NCBI RefSeq assembly: GCF_016802725.1
Contig: NC_052679.1
Location: 1 to 64,000, forward strand
Reading direction: 5' to 3'
From: Solenopsis invicta
Taxonomy: Eukaryota > Arthropoda > Insecta > Hymenoptera > Formicidae
DNA length: 64,000 nucleotides
The translations under genes and the position numbers were made by a program. Of this stretch, positions 20,113 through 33,300 are shown one piece after another. The notes beneath the pieces were generated by a model that saw nothing but the letters and a program-made list of their open reading frames with translations, was not told where the DNA came from and did not search any database. Position 1 is the first letter of the stretch; every line of letters starts with the position of its first letter.

Positions 20113-21453
20113 GTGAGTACGATCGTCGTACATCCATGGCCGATCTCCACTTGTGCGCGTTTCCTTAAATACGTAAAACACCAAGCGCAATCTAAAGATG
20201 AGCCTCAAGGACTTGGGACCATCCATTATCCATTCCTTAAACGTAAAAAAGATATTTAGGATATCTCTCGTATCTCTCTTCTTTTTCTCTTCGTGAGAAA
20301 CTGCACTGTAGCCATTGATAAGTGACGATAACGTGTACGTGTGTGCATATATATATATATGTGAATTATTGAAATTGTGTTATGTACACTATATAAAAGA
20401 TATAATAAATATCACCACATGCCTCAGTGGCTCCAACAAATAGAAATGGAATGAAATGGATAAAAGTGGATTCGTGTGATTATCGTTAATCCAAATTCTT
20501 GATTTTTTTAATTTATTTAAATCCAATTACAATTTAAGAATTATTTGAATCTATTTTAATCTATGAAGGGGAATTGAAACTACGGGATTCCTATTTTTTC
20601 AATTTAAAAAAAAAAGTTGCGAGCCATGTAATTCATTTTAATCTATGAAATGAAATGAAATGAAATGAGTGATTTCTCTTCTTTCACTCCAAAAGAAGTT
20701 TTCAATTCAATTTATGATTTATAATATAGAATTGAAATAACATAATTGCTATTCTTGCTATTCGACATGTATTTGTGATGAATTAAAACGGATTACAAAT
20801 TTTCAATCCATTTACATACATTTCTGTTTACTGAATAAAACACTGACCGAAAAGTCAGAATTTAAGATTTCAGGAGTTTGATCCCTGATTGGGTTGGTTG
20901 AAATTTATTTTTCGCAACAAATTCTTTAAAATTTGAAGGGAGGGGATAACAGATGTTTGTTAGCATCAATTAATAAATTATCAAGTAATATCGAATATTA
21001 CTATTCTCGTTCAACTGATAGTTGTGTTTCGAGACCGAAAATTTATTCGACATGCAATTTGGTGAACTTAAAAGTGTAGATATAGTGACGACAAATTGAT
21101 ATCTATTTTTCTATTATTTTTTTTTATATAATGTTTACATATAAAAAAATAACATGTTTAAATACAAAAAAATTATAATAGGAGAATATAGACCGATATA
21201 CAAAAACAAGTGTGATTTGTTGTCACTACATTTAAAAATATTTGTTATAGGTATATCGATATTTGTTGAATTAACAAAATCTTTTCTCTCAGTGGCGATT
21301 ATAAGTCAATTATTCATCAGCATTGGCCAATTCAACATAATTTTTAAAAAATCTTCTTTCACGCGAGTCGCCGTCACGGTTATCGCTTCTTGATACTTTC
21401 GACAGCTTTACAGAATTTTCTCACAGCACAGAATTTTCTTTGTTTCCAATAAA

Positions 21454-21458
<5 letters not shown>

Positions 21459-21490
<32 letters not shown>
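21459..21490. repeat. (TC)16 microsatellite
   Basis: Uninterrupted TC dinucleotide run. Confidence 0.97.
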
Positions 21491-21493
<3 letters not shown>

Positions 21494-24400
21494 TATCATC
21501 ATGGTGAATGATAATTTGCAACTCGAAATAACAATTATTCAAATGTATTTACGATCAATTTGCGCGTGTCGCTGCATCGCAATGCAAAAATGATAGTGGC
21601 ACGCGATAAACGATAAGGTTTGACGCAAATTAATTATGATATGTCGTCCGCCGGAACCGCGTTATTAATCGGATTTCAACAATGAGAGAAACAAGTTGTT
21701 TCAGACACAATTCTGGATAGCCTCGTTTCATTATTCGTTATTGCAAAAAGCGTGACAGTAGATGTGTGTAACGCTACAAATAAATTATTGCTCGTAAATT
21801 ATTACTCGTGCGTAAAACAGCGCGTTATTATTTACATTATTATTATTCGTCATATGTCTGAGAGACAGAATATTGTTTGAGAAAACCATATCAGAAAGCC
21901 ATCAGTCTTCTGTTTTTTATCGTGCATTTTTCAACACGTTTTATAATTATTTATTATAATTTATAATTATAAAATAGTAAATAAATAATTATAAAATAAG
22001 TTGGAATATAAAATTTATATTTATTTAAATTTTATATTTATTTATTGAATTAGACTCGAGAGTATAGCCTCGTAGGTCTTCCTCTTCCTCATTGTGGTTT
22101 CTCACAGATGTCATTTTTTAATCACGCATGCATTTTGTGCTAAACTATGGCTATGCGTGGATTTATGTTGCGCGCGTATTATTATTAGATTCCATGTTAG
22201 CCTCAGGTTGAGTTCCGATTCACGTCAATGCATTTAGATGAGTATTAATTTGTTCTATATTAGTTTCATTAATTCTTCATGGCTTTTGTGCTAAAATAAG
22301 TTCACGAAATTAATTATATAATATAGACGGAAAAATGTATAATAAAATCAGTTTTAGCATTAATTGTTAAAACGTTCCTCTTATTACTAGACAAGTTGAT
22401 AAAATTGCTAGCTAAATGTGTGACGTAAAGTTATGACGCGAAATGAATTGTAATATGTTCATTAGCATGTCTGAGTCCAATCTTGAGTCTGTAATCTTGA
22501 AAGCAGTTTTTGTTCTCATTCGTTTCGACTTGATTTTCTTTTAATTCTACGCATAGCATTTGCAATTAAGACAGTTAATATCGTTTTGCGTTTGATACTG
22601 AAATAAAGAGCATATGGAATCTCTTCAGACGTGTAAGTTTGTTACTTTTATCTTCGAGCTGTGGAACAGAGAAAAATAGAGAAATGCTCTATATATTAAA
22701 TAATATTATTTTAATATTATATAATATTTGATTTATTTTTAAATTTTTATTCTTTTCTCGTACACAGTGAGTACAATGTAAAAAATGACAACTATCGGTT
22801 AACGGATAATCATCGAGGCACTTAAACTTTGGATCGAATCCCGTCCCATTTGATCATGGCAAGAATTCCGTGCATCCACTTTGGAATGCACTTTCTTTCA
22901 CATGACTCGGAATTGAAAATTATACCGAGGCCACGTTTCTTATATATATTTCATGAGACCGTGTGATAATGCTGAATTTTCATAATGAACGAAATTCCGG
23001 TTTTTAAAAATTGTAGATGCCTTATTAGTTAAGATTTAAAAAAATTTTTTTATAATAAAGTTAATGAAAGTTAATGAAAAGAAGAAGGATGATAGTTACT
23101 GAAATTAAATTATACTTTTCGATACGCGTTACCTGGCAAACTCGAAAACAATGATTTTTATTAATAGCGTGTATTAATAAGCGTTTCTAAAAGTCGATTA
23201 GACAAAATTTCATTTAAATTATCTCGTTAGATTGAATGATTATGCAGTGACGCACGCGAGACACTTCATTTTCCAAACCACTTTTGCGCGTCTTACAGAA
23301 AATACAGTTAATATCTATACGTTATATTATAGTATGTTTCTTATTATATCTTATTAAAATAAGAATCTTTTTATACTAATGTGCCAGTGCTGGCACATTA
23401 ATATTTATTAAACTTTTATTACTCTCTTAATTGTTAATATATTGGGACTCGTGATTAAATTCGTATTTAATTTTTTTAACTTTATTTTTCTCTCTATTAT
23501 TTGTACACAGCGTAAGAAGTAATATTTGGTGTTTTCTCAGTTAAATTGTTGCATAATAGATTTATGACCAATAATAATTTTGCTAGTAAGGTAGTGACAT
23601 AGTGATTGTTAGATCGATGTTAACGATGATGCAGGATGATTCCTTATTACCTAATGCTTTGTTTGTAGATATCTCAATTTTTATAATTTGAAATGTAAAA
23701 CTCAATTGCGAAACAATTTATTTTTACGTTTTTATACTCGATTTTTAGTTATACTCTGTCACACGTATAAGAATGAATGTTTATCATAAAATTTTTCTAG
23801 CCAATACTTGCCACTGCTTGAAATTCGCGGGTCAGCTACATAGTCATTTAATCCTCGGTTAATCGCTGTCGATTAGCAACTCTTAAGGTGGAATTTTTAT
23901 TAAAATACATCGGCGTTTAACGAAACATAACATACGCCCGCGAATAAATGCGTATTTTGTAAGACTTCACAAGATCATAATCTATTTTCAATTCTTAACA
24001 AGATATAGATATTTCTTGTCTATATCATTTAATTTGGGTAAAAATTTAGATTTATTCTATATAAAATAAACGTTACTTTATTTTATATTAATACTGGCAA
24101 TTCGATATTCCACGTATTTTACCTGTATAATTAATGTAGATCAAGTAGCTATACATAATCACGAAAAACCAAGATTGCAAGAGAATTGTTTTTTTTTCTT
24201 TTTTTTTTATACTTCGAAATACCTGTGTTGAAGTCAGGTTGATTTTCTTGTTAAGAGTCAGTATTTGTATACATATTTGTATACAAAGGATCGCAATGAA
24301 TCGAGACAAGTATCTGTCGTGAATTTATTAAATTACGAGTTAGTTGAAGAAATATACATAGCCAGTCGTGGAATGTGCAAGTTTCTTTTCCCGATTTAAT

Positions 24401-27088
24401 TTAACGATATATCAAACTTAGTAATCTTCCTAGATTACTTATACACAAACTGCTGTACAAGAGTCACCCGTATCGAGTAATAATTTTGTCTCGCGAAGAT
24501 TATATCAAGTTAATATTAATTAATGATTACATTTAGTTTCAAAATAATGAGAAAATTATATAATATAGATTCTTCTATATTGGACACATTTAAAAATGAT
24601 AAAAAAAATGTAGCGGTAATTTTTTACCTCAAAAATTAATTAAATAATAAGATTTAATAAGAAGAAATGTACTCCGATGGAAATGTATTAAAAAATAAAA
24701 ACAAAAAATTGTGTTTTTTAGTATATATACAATGTGTACGCAAACGCATTTGTAAAAAAAAGGTACAGCTTTACTATTTAGTAAAGTCGCAAAATTGAGC
24801 TCGATGTTCTGCGCACTGAAAATTTAGATTACAAACAAAATAAACAAAATTTGCTGAGCTATAGAATCCACGAAATTAATACGGAAATCCCGCATAATAT
24901 TACGTCATGATAATTTCACTGTGAAATATTATCGGCAAACCAGAGGCTTTGTCCTCCGTTTCGCGTCGTGTCGCTATAAAATTCATTAGCTTCGCCAAGC
25001 GGTAATGCTGGTTTTGCCACTGGAAAATCCAGGTGGTGGCAAGGCCGTTTTATACGTACAATACACGTCTCGTTTGAACGTTGCACGTTGTCACTGAACC
25101 GTGCAGACACATCATTGCAGCGTTCGTTGACGACGGCATGAAATGACGGAAGGACTCGCATAAAACAATTTCACGGAAGAGAAATCTATTTCTAGATTAT
25201 CCGAAGAAAAGCATGTGAGTCACAACAACGTCTCTCGAAACCATTGGTCGTAATTATACAACGGGTGCTGTTGTAAATAAAATTAATTTATACATTGTCT
25301 GGAATTTAAATTGTTAATATCACTGCAATATTGAAAATTGATAAAAACGAGGGAATAGATAACCAAATTTTCTCTACTTTCGACACATCATAACGAATAT
25401 TATAAATATGTAATATATAAACTTTGTTCTTTGTCTCCAAACTGTTGGAATTCCTTATTTTGTTTCAAGTTAATGTTTTCTCGAATACGATCAAGATAAA
25501 GATTTTTTTTTTTAATTTAATAGCTCCAAAACTATTTTGATCATTAGCGTTGTTGCGAAGCTTATAAATTTAAGTAGGAAATTACTAAATAGACAAACTG
25601 CATACATTGTCTATTGCATTTGTATATTCGAATATTTTTGTGCTTTCAAGTCGAACGTGCTTTATTATGCGTCTTAGATCCATCGCGACTATTTATTTAT
25701 CGTAACATATCAATGGACACTCGATCGCTCGACGAGTCTATCCAAATTATCGTGAAATGTCAATGGCACTCGATATACTTTTTTAACATTCTTATCTTTA
25801 TTATATTTATCACTGTACACATCTGACTCGGTGAAGAATTCAACGATACACGGGGTGCGGCTTGTACAAATTAAATGTACAAGTAGCGTGTTAATTAATT
25901 GCCACACAAAACAAGATAAAATTAAACTGATTAATTCAGATTATCTAAAAATATTTACAACACGCACATAGTCTACGTTATATTCTCTAATCATTTTTCA
26001 TTTTAAAACAAATGTTTAGCAGCTAGGAACAGGCTTAATTTAGGTACTGCATATAGACGTCGATACGCTGTGTTTTTCCGATGCGATGAGCAATGGATTT
26101 TACTCATTTTTCACGGACGCCCGGCTAACTAAACGCGTCTAGCAGCAATGCAAGAACTTGGCAGATAACGTACGTGAATTACGCGAAATTGCTTACATAA
26201 TGCTTATATGTCTGGATTATTTTATCTGAAATTCACGAAGGCACATTAAATATGAAAATACGAGTGTGCTTACCAAGCGCTTAAACTGATAATCCCCCAA
26301 GTACGAATTTTACGATCGCGTGAAGCTAACAAGAGAGGACTCGTCGAGAAATTTTATCGGAGCGTTTTTTTTTTTCTTTAACACACACACTGAAATTGTG
26401 TACTCCTTGCGAGATAATTTGATAATTTTATTTAATTAATATACGCGCGTTTATCATTTAGAAATATGCACTTCTTAATTTAGCAAACGTCATCCCGTTG
26501 ATAACCCCCAACGATCATGTTGAATTAATGGATGGAAACATTACTGATTGCGCGACTAAGACGTGGTACTGTCGCATTGAAGATGAAAGGGATCAGACAT
26601 GTAGAAAATTGGAAAACAAATATAAAAAAAAGAAAGTTTTTAGTTGCTCGGTACATTGGAAAGAAAGGTTGATGATAATAATAATCCGTTGATTACGAGT
26701 CCTTGTGTTGTTTTTATTCTTCTATAAATTGCATTGTAGGAAGAAAGTAGATCGCGAAAGACAGCAACTCGTTCAACTGCGTATCTCGAATGATTCACGC
26801 GTTTGATGAAATAGACGGATCGTTACATTCTCAAAGTACATACGAATAATTTGCATTGTTCTACAGGCTTCATCGATCAAACGCGAAGAAATTTTTTTTC
26901 TCGAATTAAATATTAGAGTATGTTTACCTCATTGCAACATAGTACTATATAATAAATCATCGTGCACTTTCCTGTTTATCATTGCGATGTAAAACTTGCA
27001 ACTAAAATGGGGTCAGGGTTGAGCGATAAGAAAATCGCACGCTTGTGTATTGGTGGAATGTAGAAGATAGCAAATATACATTATAGAT

Positions 27089-27546
27089 CATGGGTGCCCA
27101 ACCTTTTTACATTTGTTAGCTACTTTTTTTAGTAGAGCAATTTCGCGATTTACCTATGTTAACACGCTACTTGTACGTGTAAGAGAAAAAGTACAAAATT
27201 ATATATAAAATCTGATTTAACCGTTTATTAAACATATTAATAGAGATAGGTGTTAAAACTATGAACAAATTAATAAGAAAAAATTAATATAAAAATTATA
27301 AATTTTATAATAGAATTCAAATAAAATAAAAATTAAAATATGAACGTATGATAAAATTTAAAAAAAATTGAAAAATAATGCAAATATTAATGAGATCTTT
27401 TAATAATTCTTGCAATGCTATATTTTTTTAAATTTATTTAATTGCGATCAACTAAAATGATTTTAAATAGACGTAAAGAAGAAAGATCTACCAAGAAAAC
27501 GGGGCGATCGACCGATAAATCGCGATCGATTGATTGGGCATCCCTG
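27089..27546. mobile_element. hAT-type MITE, 458 bp, 8-bp target duplication
   Basis: Ends CATGGGTGCCCAACC and (reverse complement) CAGGGATGCCCAATC. Flanks are TTATAGAT at 27081-27088 and TTATAGAC at 27547-27554, a 7-of-8 match that fits the hAT duplication pattern (T at 2, A at 7). The interior is AT-rich with no transposase. Confidence 0.9.
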
Positions 27547-30394
27547 TTATAGACGAATATACAATTGTTATCCTTGTCTCTTTTAATAATTAAAATAGAA
27601 GACGCTTTCCTGCGCAAATTAAAAAATTACCACATAGCAGTATGCAGAAGATAGTGAAAGTAAAAGCCTCTTTCTTCTTTTTCTTCTCTATTACGAAAAC
27701 TATTAAGTAGCATAAAGAAAATAGTTATATGAATTATAAAAAGACTGTAGAAATATTTTTCTTTCTCTCGAAGAAAGATTATTCAATTAAAAATTTTAAT
27801 AAAATTTTACTCTACTATAGCATTTAAGATTTTTGTTAAATGTCGCATAGATTAATATTATAGATATAGATTGCATTACAGCGTTTATTGCAAAGACATC
27901 AATTTGCCTTTTTATTATAAATTTTATCAGAATTGATTGCGATATCTGGATCAACAAAAGAATAATACGTGTGTGCGATTGCAAATGCACACCCCCGTGA
28001 TATGTCTGTAGTTAAAAATACACTCTCTGTAACAAGTATATACGCGGAATCGCGTTATCGGTAAATAATACAATTCCAAGAACTTTGCACGTACGGCATA
28101 GTAAGAACGGATTTATATTTCAATTGACACGGAAGTACATATAGGGTATTTCGTAAATTCTTAATTCAAAGTTTAGGAGCTTTGTTTATTAGTCCCTATC
28201 CCTTGATAAAATCCAGAACCTGTTACTAGTTTGTTACAAAAAAAAGTAATTATAATGGTAATGACGTTAGAAGTAACGCGTTATTTCCTTACCCTGCTAT
28301 TGAATAAAAGTGTTCCGAAAGGCACGAATTAAAACTCGGAAGTAAAAATCCATAAACGAATTGACGAGTTCAACACATATCTATACGAGCGATTGGTAGA
28401 ATATTGGTATATCAAAAATAGATGAGAGAAGTGCGTATCGACTGATAGCCGGATTACACACTTTGGCAGTTTACACATTGAATATTTACATAGCAGTATT
28501 TAGAGATTTGCGCCGGAGGCAAGACATGCGGGAAATTGCCGCGCGAGGGTCAACGTAATCTCGGGCATCGTTATCGCAGCCAGAAACAAGGAGAATATCG
28601 GAATTTCCTGCAATCTTTTTTTCCGATCGCGAAAAGAATCACTTCGGATGACTCAGATGAATCTTACCAAGCGCGATAATCACGAACTCGATATAGTGAG
28701 ATTTATTCATACTGTTATGTGAATTAATATATAAAAGGCGATGCAAAATCACAAGAATTACCAATATTTGGAACACGTAATGCAGTTTTTTTTGTAGAGC
28801 TTGGGAAAATCTACAAAACGGACGATGGAATTTTCATCGTGAGAATCGTCATGTAATTTGTTTTTTTTTATTTCGTAATATTTCGGAAATGTAATAATTA
28901 ATGGTTTAATTGTGAAATTTAGATCTGCCTGTTAATAATTGCAAAGTTCGAACACTGTATAATAAATTATAACATTACAGGTTTCTAATAAAGTTTTCTT
29001 AAGTACTCTTACTTCGATAGTAACATTGTAATTATAATAATATGTATTCAATATTTATTTAGTATGATACTTTTACACTTATTATCTATAGTATCTATTG
29101 TAAATTTTTACTTAGCACATACTTTTTTGTAATTATTTTCTAAAATTATTGCAATTAATTTTCTCGTTTTATTAAAAAGAACGTCGCTGCAACGTCATTG
29201 AGATACTTAATTATGTTTAAATTAGCATGTAATATAAATTCAGGAACATTTGATTCAAAGTCGATTCGGTGAAAACTTCAGATTGAGTTCAATTCGATTT
29301 TGAATATATTGTAAAAAATTCGATTTGATTCAATTCGACCTCACAAATGAATAATTAATACACTTCTATTGCATAATGACATCTCAATTCCATATTGCAA
29401 ATTTTTTCCGCAGAACGGAACTTATTCTCGAAGAATATTGTGCAAACGAATAATGTGTTTGTTGTATGTATCTGACAATAGCGCCGGAAGTACAGTGGGT
29501 ATAAGTGGATCGTTAATTTCAGAATCGCATAATTACGGTAATGGCATGTCCGTGGGAGAACAAAAAAGATCTATTCATTCTCGATTGAAGTGGAGCTTAT
29601 TTTTGACAGATATTCCAATTTTCAGTACTATGATTTATTAATAAATAAATCTGAAATGTATACTATCGAGTTAAAGAACTGTTAAACTTAAATTAAAATT
29701 AAAAAAAAAAAATATATATATATATCTATATATATGCGTTGAGAAAAAAATAATAAAGTAATTTTCGTGAAAGGGCTCGCATGGTCTTGGTAGTTTTATG
29801 AAGACATTTCACAAAAGTACCAAGTAAAATGTTTTTTTTTTACGCATTCGCAGCCATCTATGTTTCATCGTCGTGCTGTTCGTTATGATAATGTGAGAGT
29901 GCGAGAAAATAAACATCCGTCTCTAAGGAAAATGATACGCCTTGTTATACACCGACTGCATCTACTTAACAAGAAATAATGTGAGGAACGTCTGCTTTGA
30001 CGTTAGTCGCGGCATTGAGAAATCGCGTGTAGTGCGAAATGAATGCAAAGCTTAAAAGCGACAATTTACATCGCGTGTCTTAAACGTTGTATATTTTTTT
30101 AATATAGACAATGTAAATTCAATTAAAAAAAAAAAAAAAACAAGTAGCGTAACTTCTCCTATTATTTATAATATCCGTACAGCGATATTTCATTATAATG
30201 TATGTGCATACTTGAAACACAATATTAGTTAATCCAATTTTTTCTTTAAAATATTTGACGTTCGATCTTCAGATTCCCAAACTGCCCAAACTATTCGATC
30301 ATCTGATCTTTTCGAGTATTATTATTCCAAAGGATTTTAAAACATCATCCTAACGTTAAGATGTCATTTGCAGGTACATCGAGCATTTAAGAAA

Positions 30395-33300
30395 ATGTCG
30401 ATTCTGTCCCAACTATCGCGCCGGTTTCACGACATGTTGACGACAGACGCAAAACCAGATCCGCCGCGGACTGGGATCGGAAGTTACACGCACAAGTTTT
30501 CATCGACCTCGGACGAAAATTTGACGAAGACGCAGTCCAAGTCGACGCCTATCACTCCGGAAGAAAAGGAGCGGGACGATGTGACGTCGACGCGGAATAA
30601 AAAATCGACGCCGAACGGTGCGAGGCCAACGACACCCACCGATTTCTGTACAAAATCGGAAGACCCTGGTGACGCGAGGTCGAGAAGCGAGTCGAAAGAG
30701 TACAAACGGCCAAGGACCAAAACGAAACCGAAATACAGCAAATCTTGTAAGTGGTAACAAGAACGTTATTATAGTAAAGATCGATGTAATTTTCAACGCG
30801 AGGCATCATCGGAGAGAGGAGAAATTTTTTTTGTATTCAAGTATCTTTACTGCGCTTTGTAATTTTTTTCTAACGAAATCTTATACGTAGTTTCCACGGA
30901 GTTTAATATTGCTTATGTGAATAATTTAATATGAACATTTATTAAACAAAAGGAGAAACTACATTTTTCAAGCATTTTCAAGAAAATCAAAATTAAATTT
31001 GTGTAATATTATTTGAAAGTTGAAATCAGATATTGTAAAAATTTTCTTTTGGAAAAAAATTATACTTTTAAAAAATTTATTATTCATCTTTTTTTGAATT
31101 TATGTAATTATTTCGTTTGTTAAAAAGTCAAATTATTTATAACAGTCTTGCATTTCTAAACGTAAAAATCTTTAAATAATTTTGTTTTTACTAGACTAAA
31201 TAATAGATAATTCAAAAACAAATAAATGTTTGAAAAATGCGCTTTTTGGTTATAAGAGTTCGATTACGTAGCAAGGTCTCCTTGTAACATATTTTCTTAC
31301 TATGTTATTCGAAACGTTATCACGTTTACTTCTTTATAGAAATGTACAAGTGATATGGACGTAATAAAAGGACTATATATTCGCGTAATTTTCAAAAATC
31401 TTACAATGCGATTCTACGATCGTGATTTTGTAACTAAACTTATTGTTAGTTCTATAAACAGAAATGTGCCACGTTATTAAAGAGATTATTCAAATGCTAA
31501 ATGGGCATTTCAACAATTTGACGTATAACATTTGTCAATTTATTTGAAGGTAGTTCAGGATAAAAATTACTAAGAAGCGAAAAGCACACAGATACTTATA
31601 GCAATTTTATCGAAATCAAGTTAAATTGAACGAAAATGTGCCGCTCCCTATTATAAATATTGTTAAGACTGAGACACGTGTGTATGTACATGAGATCATG
31701 TTATCACGATCAAACACGTAAACATGGGGAATACCAAGTTGCGCGCAGATTTCTATTTGCAAAAGTATTAAAAGAAAACAAGGATACCAGGTACCATTTT
31801 TAGTTGTATATTGTGCTCGATTTGAGAGAAAAACAGTATACGTTATTGTGTTCACGAAGAAACATTTGTAATCCTTTACTTCGTATCTGTGATTTCGGTG
31901 CAATGATGTGGAAGATTTGCCGACGATTCGAGAACTCGTATCGTGAAATTTTTTACTTTTTATCATTTCGATAAAATTTCACCGAAATTTTGTCAAAATG
32001 ACAAAATTGTCATGTTAATCCTCTGCCACTTTGAACGGGATTATTTAACGTGATAGAATTACTAATGCGACGTGACGCGCGATATAGTAGCAATTTTGAA
32101 AAAAATCGCGAATGATGATAGCAGAAAATTAAAACTCGTTATCTAGGCGCTTTAGTTACGCGATAACTATCTACGGAGAAGGTGAATTTTTGTAATTATG
32201 TCTAATGATTAATTGAAATGTTGTATTCAAGATAGTAAATATTTAATGAATGCGACAGATTTGCGTTGCAACAAGATTTCGTTACAACACTTTTTAAGCA
32301 AACATAATTATAAATTTGCGATATTAAGATAAATGTCTCAGAGTAATCAGATATGTGTAATGATACAAAATCAAGATTATTGAATTTTTGCAAGGATTTA
32401 CGATGTAAGATGATTTAATTATATAATTGACTGAAATATAAAGTATTAAAGAAATATGAAATATTTAATTATTAACATATAAAAATACGAAAAATTTTAA
32501 AATTATAATTTTAAAGTAATAAAAATTTGTGAAGAGAGCATCTGAATAAACACTAATATTAGGACAATTTAAATGTTTGTCTTTAACAGTTTAAATACTA
32601 AATTGCCCTTGTTCTTAACTTGATTTTTTATTATTTATAAAATAAATACAAAAAGTATTAAAATCTTTAACCAAGTTGTGTAACAAATTAATTTTTCAAT
32701 TTTTATAACACGTAAAATAATCTTATAAATTTTATAAATCTCAACTTTATAAATTCTAAAGAAATTAATTCTAAAGAAATTTTATATTGAAAAAATTACA
32801 ATTAAATTTCAACATTATAAAAAAATCGATTTTAGTTTAATAAGTTTCCATATATCAAATATGTTCAGTCATTGTGGGACCTTGTAGGAATTTCTTCAAT
32901 AATGCTTGATATTAATTTTCAGCGAACATCGTAAATTACAATATAGTCAACTCCAATGGAGTGAAGATCGGCTCGCGCACGAGCTACATATGTAATGTAA
33001 ATCAGTACCTGGCGAGCAGTAACGTCGCGCAATCCGAGACAGCTTCGAAACCCAAGTATCGACCAATGCCCCAAAACGTGGAGGAGCTGAGCACGTGCAA
33101 GGAGGAGCTCAGGTTCGATGACATGTTTATTATTAAGACACATGTTGGACACGGATGGCGGGATATTGCGAGGAGACTCTCATACTCCGACGGGCAGATC
33201 GACCAGCTCGAGGAAAATTATAGGCATAAGGGTATCGATGAGGTGAATGTCGAACTCCTAGAATCAAATATTTCATTCCAAATGATTCATCATTGATCTT

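Larger units (their letters stand above)
20113..30373 (+). other. ~10-kb region, probable imd intron 1
   Basis: No coding exon found. It holds a (TGAAA) run near 20645-20668, (TC)16 at 21459-21490, a small perfect hairpin at 23378-23400 (TAATGTGCCAG/CTGGCACATTA), and a GC-richer patch at 24910-25165 with a TTGCCAC...GTGGCAA hairpin. A hAT MITE lies at 27089-27546 and a mixed-composition patch at 28500-28700 includes GGAATTTCC. A 90-codon frame at 29369-29641 has no recognisable domain. The long insect-type intron may carry regulatory DNA; nothing here proves it. Confidence 0.5.

Noticed and set aside
22829..22852. tRNA B-box-like GGATCGAATCC
   Set aside because: No matching A box or acceptor stem at the right distance.
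28590..28610. GGAATTTCC as an NF-kB (Relish) site regulating imd
   Set aside because: A single 9-bp match inside a 10-kb region is expected by chance; no cluster seen.
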